Source of the DNA: Muribaculaceae bacterium Zag1
GTDB lineage: Bacteria; Bacteroidota; Bacteroidia; Bacteroidales; Muribaculaceae
NCBI GenBank assembly: GCA_002633115.1
Contig: NWBJ01000010.1
Location: forward strand, 22,890 to 86,889
Reading direction: 5' to 3'
Length of the DNA stretch: 64,000 nt
Positions 1 to 7,330 of this stretch are shown one piece after another. How positions within the stretch are numbered: position 1 is the stretch's first letter; the number at the start of each line of letters is the position of its first letter. A program made the position numbers and the translations under genes. Under the pieces are notes generated by a model. That model worked only from the letters and a program-made list of their open reading frames with translations, was not told where the DNA came from and did not search any database.

Positions 1-984
1 ATCGTGGTAGAAAGTCGCGAAGTGTGCGCTCACGTCCACAGTCCAATAGACTGTTACTGGCATTGTTGCGGATGTCGTGCCGCTCGTCAACACGGCCACG
101 GCTGAGACATGGCCCGATGTCGCGGGTATGCAATAGGCTGCGCCCGTGCTGCCGCTCAGCGCGTTGCCGCTGGAGTCGTAGTAGGTCTTGTCTATGGCGG
201 TTATGACAATGGTATTGGCCGAGCCTATGCGGGCTGTGCAATTGAGAGCCTCGCTGATGGTCTGAAGGGCTACCGTTGCCGTCCTTCCTCCGCAAGTGGC
301 CGCGACCGTGGCCACGTTGGATGTCAGTTGCGGCTCTCCCGTGTCGTCGGTGCTGAATGTCAGCGTCTGTGCTACGACATTGAAGGCGTTTTGACCGGCT
401 TCTCCTGTGTCCCCTTTCTCACCCTGGTCTCCTTGCTCTCCCTTATCTCCTTTGTCGCCTTTGTCTCCTTGGTCCCCCTTGTCTCCCTTCACCCATTGCG
501 ATGCTATATGCACTGGGGTTACCGAATTTGTCTCATCGGTATAGGTTATCAATTCAAAATTCCACAAATATGGATACTCCTCGCTGGGTACACCGGTTGC
601 CGTACTCCAGATGCTGGTGTTCACAACGTAGTTGCCGTCTGTCCCTTTAGCTGGTGGCATCGGCCCTTGCACTGATGTGGTAAGGCAGTAGTAGTTCGTG
701 ATGTCTGCGATGCCTCTGCCGTCCTCCATGTACTGGGTCACCCAATGCGGATCTGTATATGGCGAATATGTCCCGTCAGAATACACCGTCCTCTCCCGGT
801 TCCACAAGTGCTTGTGTTCGGCTGTGGGGGTCAGAACCGTGGTAGTCCATCCGCTTGTCGGTGCATCAGTCTGGCTGTCGCCAAGGGCATACTCTTCGCT
901 CACGGCTACAGGGTACCTCGCGTCCTTGCCGTCGGCAGGTGCGCGATGTACCGTGTGCGTTCCTTGTGCTGCGAGATTTGCCAT
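1..984 (-). CDS. Collagen-like phage tail fibre protein (partial)
   Basis: The frame is open from an ATG at 984 to the window edge (328 codons), so the C-terminus is missing. The start MANLAAQGTHTV resembles the starts of the neighbouring fibre genes (MAN, MAQ). About residues 150-185 form a collagen-type Gly-X-Y run (KGDKGDQGDKGDKGDKGEQG and onward), a trimerising stalk typical of phage fibres. The rest is Thr/Ser/Val-rich and beta-like. It follows the 992-1378 gene after 7 bases, in the same late transcript. Role inferred: receptor-binding or side tail fibre. Whether its missing end carries a second DGR variable region cannot be seen here. Confidence 0.8.
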   Translation of the reverse strand, partial: MANLAAQGTHTVHRAPADGKDARYPVAVSEEYALGDSQTDAPTSGWTTTVLTPTAEHKHLWNRERTVYSDGTYSPYTDPHWVTQYMEDGRGIADITNYYCLTTSVQGPMPPAKGTDGNYVVNTSIWSTATGVPSEEYPYLWNFELITYTDETNSVTPVHIASQWVKGDKGDQGDKGDKGDKGEQGDQGEKGDTGEAGQNAFNVVAQTLTFSTDDTGEPQLTSNVATVAATCGGRTATVALQTISEALNCTARIGSANTIVITAIDKTYYDSSGNALSGSTGAAYCIPATSGHVSAVAVLTSGTTSATMPVTVYWTVDVSAHFATFYHD

Positions 985-991
985 GCTCGTC

Positions 992-1378
992 TTATTGGAT
1001 TAGTTCCACTGCCTTTTGCGCTATCTCCTTGGCGTAGGCTCGGCGATCCTGGTAGGCCTGGTATTCCGCGATGTATTCCTCGCGCTTCTCCTCATCCAGT
1101 TCCTCTCCCTGGGTGGCGGTCTTGATGTAATTGGCCGTGATGGCCTCTGTCTCGTCCGCGCTGTACTTGGCTCGGATTATCTCGCTGACGGCTTTCCCGT
1201 AGGTGAAGTCGCCCTGGATGTCTACCGATTCATACTTGATTGCTGGTTCTACGTCTTCTCCTGCGGCTTCCACCAGCTCGTATCCGAATTCCAGGCGCAC
1301 GATGTCGCTCTCTCTCCAGGCCTTCAGCTCTGGCAGTTTCTGGGTGTTGAAACCCTCGGTTGTGGTGTATCCATTCAT
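992..1378 (-). CDS. Small fibre-region protein, unknown function
   Basis: 128 residues, MNGYTTTEGFNTQKLPELKA to AQKAVELIQ. No family recognised with certainty. The N-terminal half looks beta-rich; the last 50 residues are charged and helical (EELDEEKREEYIAEYQAY). It sits between the DGR reverse transcriptase (ends 18 bases upstream) and the collagen-like fibre gene. A fibre chaperone or accessory structural protein is possible by position. It is not an obvious Avd: it does not look like an all-helical four-helix bundle. Confidence 0.7.
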   Translation of the reverse strand: MNGYTTTEGFNTQKLPELKAWRESDIVRLEFGYELVEAAGEDVEPAIKYESVDIQGDFTYGKAVSEIIRAKYSADETEAITANYIKTATQGEELDEEKREEYIAEYQAYQDRRAYAKEIAQKAVELIQ

Positions 1379-1396
1379 TGTCTTCTCTCCTCCTTA

Positions 1397-2847
1397 TTAT
1401 TGTGGTTGTTGGTATTCGTCAAAATAAAAGCATGCGTGGCCCTCGCCCAGATTCTTCCTGCGTATCACCACTCCCTCCACCGGGAAGATGTCGCCTTTCT
1501 GCTCATGCGCTTTCCGGGCCTCGTCCAGCGTGTCGGTCAGCTGCTTGCTGGTGGTGAAAAATTTCACCTTCTCCCCGGTGGTGCAGTTCTCCGCCAGTAT
1601 GCAGTAGCGGTTCTCTCCCTTGCAGGTCTTGATGCCGCCTTGGAAGTCGATTATCGTCAGCGGCATGTTGATCAAGTCCATCAGTGCCACCTTCTTCTCC
1701 TCAAAATATTTCACGTCGCTGTGGGCCGTGCTTATTCCTTTCGCCTTGAATCCCATGTCAAAGTTTGTTTTCTTGGTTAGCGTTTTCCAGAGATTTCTTC
1801 CTCGGCTGTGTTTTATCCATCCGTAATATGAGGCCATCACCTCCCTTAGTCGCTTTCGGCTTTTCAGCCCTGCGGTGTGCCTGAAGGCTCGCTGCTTTAT
1901 CTCTTTCCTTACCCGGCAGTTTCTTCGACTGGTGCAGTAACCCAGAAAATCGATTGCCTCCCCTCTGCCTCTTCCTGCGCTTTCGCTTTGGTGCCTTCTC
2001 TTCATCCTTGATTCTCGCTATTGTCAGACTCGCCTTCACCACGTATCCTTCCTCCCGCGCCTCCTGCTCGTAGGCTCTCGCCAAAGCCCAGGCTTCCGCC
2101 TTGCTCCTGGCCAACATCACAGTGTCGTCGCAGTAGCGCGTGTAGTAAGGTGCGCGGTGCTTCTCCTTCATCCTATGGTCGATCCTGCTCACTGACAGAT
2201 TTCCCAGCGGTGCGGAAGTCGCCGCTCCAAGCGTGATGCCTCTTCTTCCGTGCTTCATCCTCCAATCGTTTTGTTATGTCCTCACCCGATGCCAGCGATG
2301 TGGTCAGCTTCATCACCAGCCTTATAAACCTTTCGTCTTTGTAATGCCTTCTCAGCATGGCCTCCAGGCTGTCGTGCGGCAGGCTTTCGTAGAATTTGCA
2401 AAAGTCCGCCTTTACAAAGTGGGTATATTCTGGGTGACGCCTTATCGCTGTCCTCAGCCGCTTCAGTCCGAAGTGGATGCCTCTGCCTTTTATGCATGCT
2501 GTCACGTCGAGCAGCAGCGTGGGCTGCAGGTCTTCCATCAGCAATATCGCCACCGCTGCGTTCAGCAGCCTCCATGGGTAGTAATCCTGCAGCGCGATGT
2601 TGCGCCATTTCCCATTCACGTATTGCCGCCTGATTCTGTAGGTGGGCTCTGGCAGCGTCTCGGCCATGATCATCTCCCGCAGTCGCTCCAGTTCCTCCTG
2701 CCTGTGCCGGTTGTGCTTCTCTATGTAGCGTCGGCTCAGCGGCTTTGCGTTCTTCTGGGCTGCGTCGTCCGCCCGCTCCAGCAGTTCCATCGATGCCAGT
2801 TCCTCCAGCATGTACCCGCGCCTCTTGGGTCTTTTCTTCTGCGCCAT
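1397..2847 (-). pseudogene. DGR reverse transcriptase, interrupted by two frame changes
   Basis: Three frames must be joined to read one reverse transcriptase. Frame 1 (from 2847 to about 2235) holds the N-terminal region and the first catalytic Asp in VKADFCKFYESL. Frame 2 (about 2255-2005) holds LGAATSAPLGNL, in the place of the DGR motif with the xGxxxSQ pattern, and the catalytic YCDD. Frame 3 (about 1955-1397) holds AIDFLGY, the thumb (SYYGWIKHSRGRNL) and a tail of about 90 residues resembling an OB-fold single-strand-binding domain (PLTIIDFQGGIKT ... KVKFFTTS). Each join needs one base removed: one in GAAGAAGAGG near 2240, one in AGAGGGGAGGC near 1948. The enzyme would copy the template RNA at 3124-3234 into mutagenised cDNA. 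Alternatives are true inactivation, recoding, or assembly error. Confidence 0.85.
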
Positions 2848-3123
2848 AACTTCCTGTCTTTGGGCATTGACCGCCCTTTTCTATTTCAGCAGTTCCGCCT
2901 CTCTGGCTTCTTTCTGCTCGCCCATCGCTTTCAAATCCTCCATGGCTTACTTGCGATGCTTGCCCCTGGGCAGTTCCTCTCGGGGCCTTTCCGCTTTCGA
3001 GTTGTTCTGACATCGGGATGCGCTCCATCCCTACGCTGCCGCTCCGCCTTTCCGGGCTTTCAGCAGGGTCATGGCTGGGGAGGCTGCCCTGCGCCGTGGC
3101 TATCGGCGTGAGGGCTTGAGTGG

Positions 3124-3234
3124 AAGTTAGGCGAGAGCCGTAGTTCGAGTTCGTGTTCCCGAACGCGTTGTTCGAGTTCACGCTAAACGGGCCAGCGTTA
3201 GTACCGTTATTCGCGTTGCCACCGAACAGGCACA
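3124..3234 (-). repeat. DGR template repeat (TR)
   Basis: This 111-base stretch lies in the non-coding gap between the variable-protein gene and the reverse transcriptase. On the minus strand it is rich in AAC codons in phase with the target gene, the usual design of a DGR template. Compared with the segment 358 bases to the right, it has 14 differences, all at minus-strand adenines (plus-strand T at 3127, 3128, 3141, 3144, 3145, 3150, 3157, 3168, 3178, 3198, 3202, 3207, 3216, 3217). The first non-adenine mismatches, at 3235 and 3123, mark its ends. Confidence 0.92.
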
Positions 3235-3440
3235 GCTCTTGCCTCCCCCCGCCAGCCTCGCTCCCCTTTGGCTCGGGTGCGAGGGCTTTTTTCGGGTGTC
3301 GATTTCCTGTTGTCGATTTCCCTGGTTTCATCGGTTTTGTTTTTTTTCTCAATTCTCGGGTCGGGGTCGCGCTCTGCGTCGCCGCTCGGTCACTCGGTCG
3401 CCGCTTCGCGCTCCTTTGCCCGCTCTCTCGTTTCCTCCGG

Positions 3441-4760
3441 TCACAGACGCGAGCCATCGGTCACCTCGGGGGTCCCGTAAAAAGCCAGGCGAGAGCCGAA
3501 GAACGAGGTCGTGTCCCCGAACGCGATGTTCGAGTACACGCTAAACGGGCCAGCGCTAGGACCGGTATTCGCGGAGCCACCGAACAGGCACAACTGTCCT
3601 GTGTCTGTCTGGTAGAAATAGTCGCACCAGTAGCTTGTGCTTCCTCCTCCTACCGTCTTGGGCAGTATGTCGAAATATTCCCCGAGTTGCATGATCTTCA
3701 CGTATCCGCTGGTCATCACGCGCATGCTCATGCGGTATTGGCCCAGCGGTGCGCTCGTCAACTCTGCCGAGGTCGGCATCCTGTTCCCCGCGTATATGTA
3801 GGCATCCTCCTCGTTCTGGCTCGAGTTGTCGGTCGAGCCAAAATAGATGCCCTGCGTCATCTCCCATTGCCAGCCGTAGATGTCCTCCAGCCCCAGGATG
3901 TTCACTCGCGTCGCATTCGTCGTGGTGGTCCCTGCGGTGCTGGTTAGCGAGATAGATATCTTCCCCGTCGCGTCTCCCAGGTTCTTAGTTGCTCCAGTCA
4001 CTCGGCTCTTCGCCGTGTCCCATAGGTCGCTGATTGCAACCGAGCCTCCCACTCCGTATCCCAGTTTGTCCTGGATGTTCATGTTGCCTCCCGCTTCGCA
4101 CATGCAGAGGATTGCCATCCATTTCCTTCCATCGTAATCCACAAGGCCCCAGTCCGTGCCGTTCACCTGCGCTGCCGTGTGGAATTGCGAGATGGTCTTC
4201 GAGCCAGTTGGCGCGTAGCCGCTGCGGCTCACCAGCGCGGTTCCGTCCATGTAGCCCTTGTAGGCCCCGTAGCAGTTCCACTTTTTGTCCGCGGTGTTGG
4301 TCAGGCAGAATCCGCCTATTGGCGACATGCTCAGCCATAGCACTGAGCATCCCAGTGCGCTGTCCTCTGCAACCCTGCCGTATAGGGCTGGGCCCATCAC
4401 CATCACATGCCCTGCGCTCTCCGTCACCGCTGTGCCGTCCGCAAAGTAAGCCGAGTTTGCCGGGTTCAGTTTCGCGCATCGTCCAGCGTTGGTCATCAGG
4501 TATCGGCCCACGTTGTTGCGATATTCCTCCCACATCTGGGTGTTGCCCACCATGCCCCACGCTGGCGAGCTCTGCAACGTGTCTTTTATGGGTATGCCCC
4601 ATGCTATCTCCCTCAGGGCTTGCTCGTCTCCCGAGTTCGCCGCGTCCAGCAGGTCGCCCAGCGTTATCTGGCGCGTCGACCCGCCTACGGTTATCAGCAC
4701 CATGTCGCTCCGGGTCATGGTAGTAACCTTGTCCGATTCTCCAAGTTTCTTGTTTGCCAT
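3441..4760 (-). CDS. DGR target: lectin-fold-type tail protein with variable C-terminus
   Basis: 439 residues. The N-terminus (MANKKLGESDKVTTMTRSDM) resembles Bacteroidales phage fibre subunits. The C-terminal half has the look of a C-type-lectin/FGE-like fold used by DGR targets (EDIYGWQWEMTQGIY, AGNRMPTSAEL, YWCDYFYQTD, FGGSANTG, FGSRLAFYG). Residues about 390-426 are the variable region. Substituted codons include AAC to TCC, ACC, AGC, TAC, ATC, GAC and TTC relative to the template. It lies in the fibre module, so it probably displays the receptor-binding surface at the tail tip. Intact; the stop falls 38 bases past the variable region. Confidence 0.9.
   Translation of the reverse strand: MANKKLGESDKVTTMTRSDMVLITVGGSTRQITLGDLLDAANSGDEQALREIAWGIPIKDTLQSSPAWGMVGNTQMWEEYRNNVGRYLMTNAGRCAKLNPANSAYFADGTAVTESAGHVMVMGPALYGRVAEDSALGCSVLWLSMSPIGGFCLTNTADKKWNCYGAYKGYMDGTALVSRSGYAPTGSKTISQFHTAAQVNGTDWGLVDYDGRKWMAILCMCEAGGNMNIQDKLGYGVGGSVAISDLWDTAKSRVTGATKNLGDATGKISISLTSTAGTTTTNATRVNILGLEDIYGWQWEMTQGIYFGSTDNSSQNEEDAYIYAGNRMPTSAELTSAPLGQYRMSMRVMTSGYVKIMQLGEYFDILPKTVGGGSTSYWCDYFYQTDTGQLCLFGGSANTGPSAGPFSVYSNIAFGDTTSFFGSRLAFYGTPEVTDGSRL
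3482..3592 (-). repeat. DGR variable region (VR)
   Basis: Copy of the 3124-3234 template at a fixed offset of 358 bases, at the 3' end of the target gene. Twelve of 26 template adenines are retained and 14 are replaced; every non-adenine position of the core matches. Replacements are mixed (C, G and T on the coding strand), as expected of DGR mutagenesis and not of simple duplication and drift. Confidence 0.92.
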
Positions 4761-4790
4761 TGCTTTCTTCTTTGTTCGGTTTGATTTGTG

Positions 4791-5864
4791 TTATGCTGTC
4801 AATGATACCTCCGCCACAATGTCTACGTCTGATATCTCGCTACCGTTGTCAGTGTGATCTGTGGTTATGTCGATGGTGGGCTGCGCCAGTGTGCTGGTGG
4901 TCTTGCTCAGTTGCGTCCATGTGCTGTTGCGGTAGGCGTAGAGGTACAATACCCAGGCGAAGGTACCGCTCGTGACCGGCGTGCTACCGTTCGCCACCTT
5001 CGCCATCGTGCATTGCACTCTCACCGGGTTCCCGATCGATACTCGGTCGTTGACCTCTCCGTTGGCGTTGGCCACGTTGGCAAAAATCACCGTGTAGTCG
5101 TCTGCCGCGTCGGTGATGTAGATTCCCGCGCTGGCGATCAGCTCGCTCCCCTGGTATACCTTCAAAATGAATAGCTGCACCGCGTTCACGTCCTCTCGCG
5201 TCACTGTCACTTTCTCCGAGTTCCCTGCCGCGGTCCATTCCGTGTCGTTCTTGTACCATTTCAGCGTGTAGATTCCTGGCAGCGTCAGGTCTGTGCCGCC
5301 CAGCATCAGCCCTGCGGTCAGCTCCGTCGTGGTCGTGGTCTTGTCGATTATCGCTGTGGTAGCCGTGATGTAGGCGTAGTAGGCGTTGCTCCCGCTGTTC
5401 TGGATGTTGATCGTCAGCGTCCCGTTCATCTGGTATTCCACCCCGCTCGTCACCGCGTTGCAGCTGAAGCTCAGGCTGTCGCTCGCCACATTAGTCGCGC
5501 TCGCCAAGTTGGCGATGATTCTCAACGCTCCTGTGGTGGGGTGCATCTTGAATCTCGATGTCGTGTCGGTCAGATAGCCGTCTGTGTCTGCGCTCCCCGT
5601 AAACACCAGCGTGGTCCCGTTGTATTGCCACACTGGGTCGCTCAGCGTCACCGTCCCGCCGCTCAGGCTCGTCAGCTTCGGCGTCACCACCGGCTGGTTT
5701 GCTGTCACGGTCCAGTCTGGCGACACCGTCGGCGTTGACGTGTCTGCGTTTGTCACGCATTGGTATAGCGGCTTCCCGTTGTTCTCAAAGGTCAGCGACA
5801 AATTCTCGTTCGTGCGTGTGCGCCTCACCGTGAAGGTGTTTTGCGCCATGAATGTCTGTGCCAT
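4791..5864 (-). CDS. Phage tail fibre/baseplate protein with Ig-like repeats
   Basis: 357 residues, MAQTFMAQNTFTVRRTRTNE to VDIVAEVSLTA. The sequence is beta-rich and Thr/Ser-rich with repeated Ig-like patterns (PGIYTLKWYKNDTEW; GSELIASAGIYITDAADDY) and no membrane segment or catalytic motif. It precedes the DGR target by 30 bases in transcription order. A structural fibre or tail-tip role is inferred from position and composition. The second Met (residue 6) is a possible alternative start. Confidence 0.75.
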   Translation of the reverse strand: MAQTFMAQNTFTVRRTRTNENLSLTFENNGKPLYQCVTNADTSTPTVSPDWTVTANQPVVTPKLTSLSGGTVTLSDPVWQYNGTTLVFTGSADTDGYLTDTTSRFKMHPTTGALRIIANLASATNVASDSLSFSCNAVTSGVEYQMNGTLTINIQNSGSNAYYAYITATTAIIDKTTTTTELTAGLMLGGTDLTLPGIYTLKWYKNDTEWTAAGNSEKVTVTREDVNAVQLFILKVYQGSELIASAGIYITDAADDYTVIFANVANANGEVNDRVSIGNPVRVQCTMAKVANGSTPVTSGTFAWVLYLYAYRNSTWTQLSKTTSTLAQPTIDITTDHTDNGSEISDVDIVAEVSLTA

Positions 5865-5889
5865 TTTTCCTTCCTTCTGTTTGTTGGTT

Positions 5890-6078
5890 CTACATTAGCG
5901 GTTTCCATCCGCCCAGCGCGAGCAGTTGCATCGCCTCCGCGTGTTCGATAAGCTCCACCTTCTGCTCTGGCGTGAATTCCTTCTCGTTGGCCAGCACTAT
6001 GCCCTGCTTGTGCATCCGGCCCTTTAGCTTTAGCCCCAGCCCGTGCGCCTGGGCTACCGTCAATGTCGCGTATTTCAT
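5890..6078 (-). CDS. Small phage protein, unknown
   Basis: 62 residues beginning MKYATLTVAQAHGLGLKLKG and ending LLALGGWKPLM. The central helix FTPEQKVELIEHAEAMQLL is amphipathic. It is separated by one base from the stop of the upstream tail gene and by 25 bases from the downstream Ig-like gene, so it is co-transcribed with the fibre module. Function not recognised; an assembly or accessory factor is a guess. Confidence 0.6.
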   Translation of the reverse strand: MKYATLTVAQAHGLGLKLKGRMHKQGIVLANEKEFTPEQKVELIEHAEAMQLLALGGWKPLM

Positions 6079-6079
6079 C

Positions 6080-7327
6080 TCAGTCGTCTATGTATCGGTC
6101 CCCGTTTTCGTCCACAAATATGTTCCCGTCTTCATCGGTCAGCACCTTGCATGCGTCCTTCTGCCCCGCCACCGGCTCCAGCTCCAGCCATCCGTCTGCT
6201 TGGGTGTCCCCGATGCCCAGGTCTTTGATTCTCGCTATCAGGGTATCCCCCTCCTGCCACTCCTGCGCCTTCTTTGCAATCGTCCCGTTGCTCGTGTTGT
6301 AGCCCGCGCTCTCGGTGTACCATTTGATGATGCATACTCTCGCCGGATAGTCCACCTTCTGGCCGTTGCTCATCATCATCGCCTGGTTCATGTAGATTTG
6401 CTGGCCTCCCTGGATGTCCGCGTCGCTCTTGTAACCAAATTTGAAATCTGGGTACACTCGCTTCATGCCGAATTGCACCTGCGCCTTCTCCTCCGTCCCT
6501 ACCATGGCCTTAATCAAGAAGTCTGCGCTCTCCAGCACTCTCAGGTCCAGCGTTATCTGCGTGGCCGTGATTTCCTCCAGCTCTGGGTAGCTGTCCCCTA
6601 CGCTCATCTTCACGTATGTGCTGCCGCTCTTTTTCCATATCTCCAGCGTGTATCCCGTGGCTGCTGCCGCTCCGCAGGTCACCACCACTGGTATCCTGTG
6701 CAGGTAGGCGTTCCCGTCGATGCATGATTCTCTCACCACCGCGCTCGCCTTCCTCAGCCCCTGCGCCACCTCGTAGTCGTAGTCGGCCAGCTTGTCTATG
6801 AATGGGTTGTATGCCACCCCTTGCGCGTCGGCTATCGATATCCCCCATTGGTCCTCGGCCTGTTGCGATGTGGTCAGTTCCACCTCCTGGCTCTCTACCG
6901 GGATGTTCTCCCCAGTGCGGTAATCCGCCAGCACTCCCTTGAATTTCAGCAGCACCGTGGTCCCGACCGCCAGATTCCGCATGATGCTTATTGCTCCTCG
7001 CTCCGTCCCTGCCGCGGTGTCGATTGCGTATTGTCCGCTCCATTCGCTCAGCGTCGATATCTCCACCCCGTTGGCGTACCATGAATATTGCGCCAGGTGC
7101 GCGTTGGCCCACAGGTCTTTCCATGTCCCGTCCTGCGCCCATGCCGTCACCACTGGGCATAGCACCAGCGGCGTGGCTGTGCGGTCTGGCTCGTAAATGT
7201 TAAGCCCTGCATTATACACCTGCCCGGTCGGCGAGGCTGGGCTCATCAGCTGTATCGAGCATGCCGTGTTCAGCGGCGAGAATACCTTGTGCAGTTTCTT
7301 CTTCGGTGCTTCTATGTAATTTGCCAT
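6080..7327 (-). CDS. Phage tail structural protein, Ig-like
   Basis: 415 residues. It opens MANYIEAPKKKLHKVFSPLN and continues with beta-sandwich-like stretches (AQYSWYANGVEISTL; VCIIKWYTESAGY) and an acidic tail of DEDGNIFVDENGDRYIDD type. There is no signal peptide, membrane helix or enzyme motif. It is positioned directly after the 1305-residue tail hub gene (3 bases). It is probably a tail-tip or fibre-attachment protein; the Trp-Tyr patterns resemble phage Ig-like domains. Confidence 0.75.
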   Translation of the reverse strand: MANYIEAPKKKLHKVFSPLNTACSIQLMSPASPTGQVYNAGLNIYEPDRTATPLVLCPVVTAWAQDGTWKDLWANAHLAQYSWYANGVEISTLSEWSGQYAIDTAAGTERGAISIMRNLAVGTTVLLKFKGVLADYRTGENIPVESQEVELTTSQQAEDQWGISIADAQGVAYNPFIDKLADYDYEVAQGLRKASAVVRESCIDGNAYLHRIPVVVTCGAAAATGYTLEIWKKSGSTYVKMSVGDSYPELEEITATQITLDLRVLESADFLIKAMVGTEEKAQVQFGMKRVYPDFKFGYKSDADIQGGQQIYMNQAMMMSNGQKVDYPARVCIIKWYTESAGYNTSNGTIAKKAQEWQEGDTLIARIKDLGIGDTQADGWLELEPVAGQKDACKVLTDEDGNIFVDENGDRYIDD

Positions 7328-7330
7328 CTC

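Noticed and set aside
992..1378. Avd accessory protein of the DGR
   Set aside because: Beta-rich N-terminus and position after the RT do not fit a four-helix bundle Avd; more like a fibre accessory protein.
3376..3420. Mirror-type repeat CGCCGCTCGGT ... TCGGTCGCCGC after the variable region, possible DGR hairpin
   Set aside because: It is a mirror and direct repeat rather than an inverted one, so it cannot form the stem usual downstream of a DGR variable region.
2282..3457. 391-codon minus-strand open frame running through the DGR template and over the RT gene
   Set aside because: Low-complexity, Arg/Gly-rich translation in another frame of the RT; it exists because the RT region is GC-rich. 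The part over the template reads like the target protein only because the template copies it.
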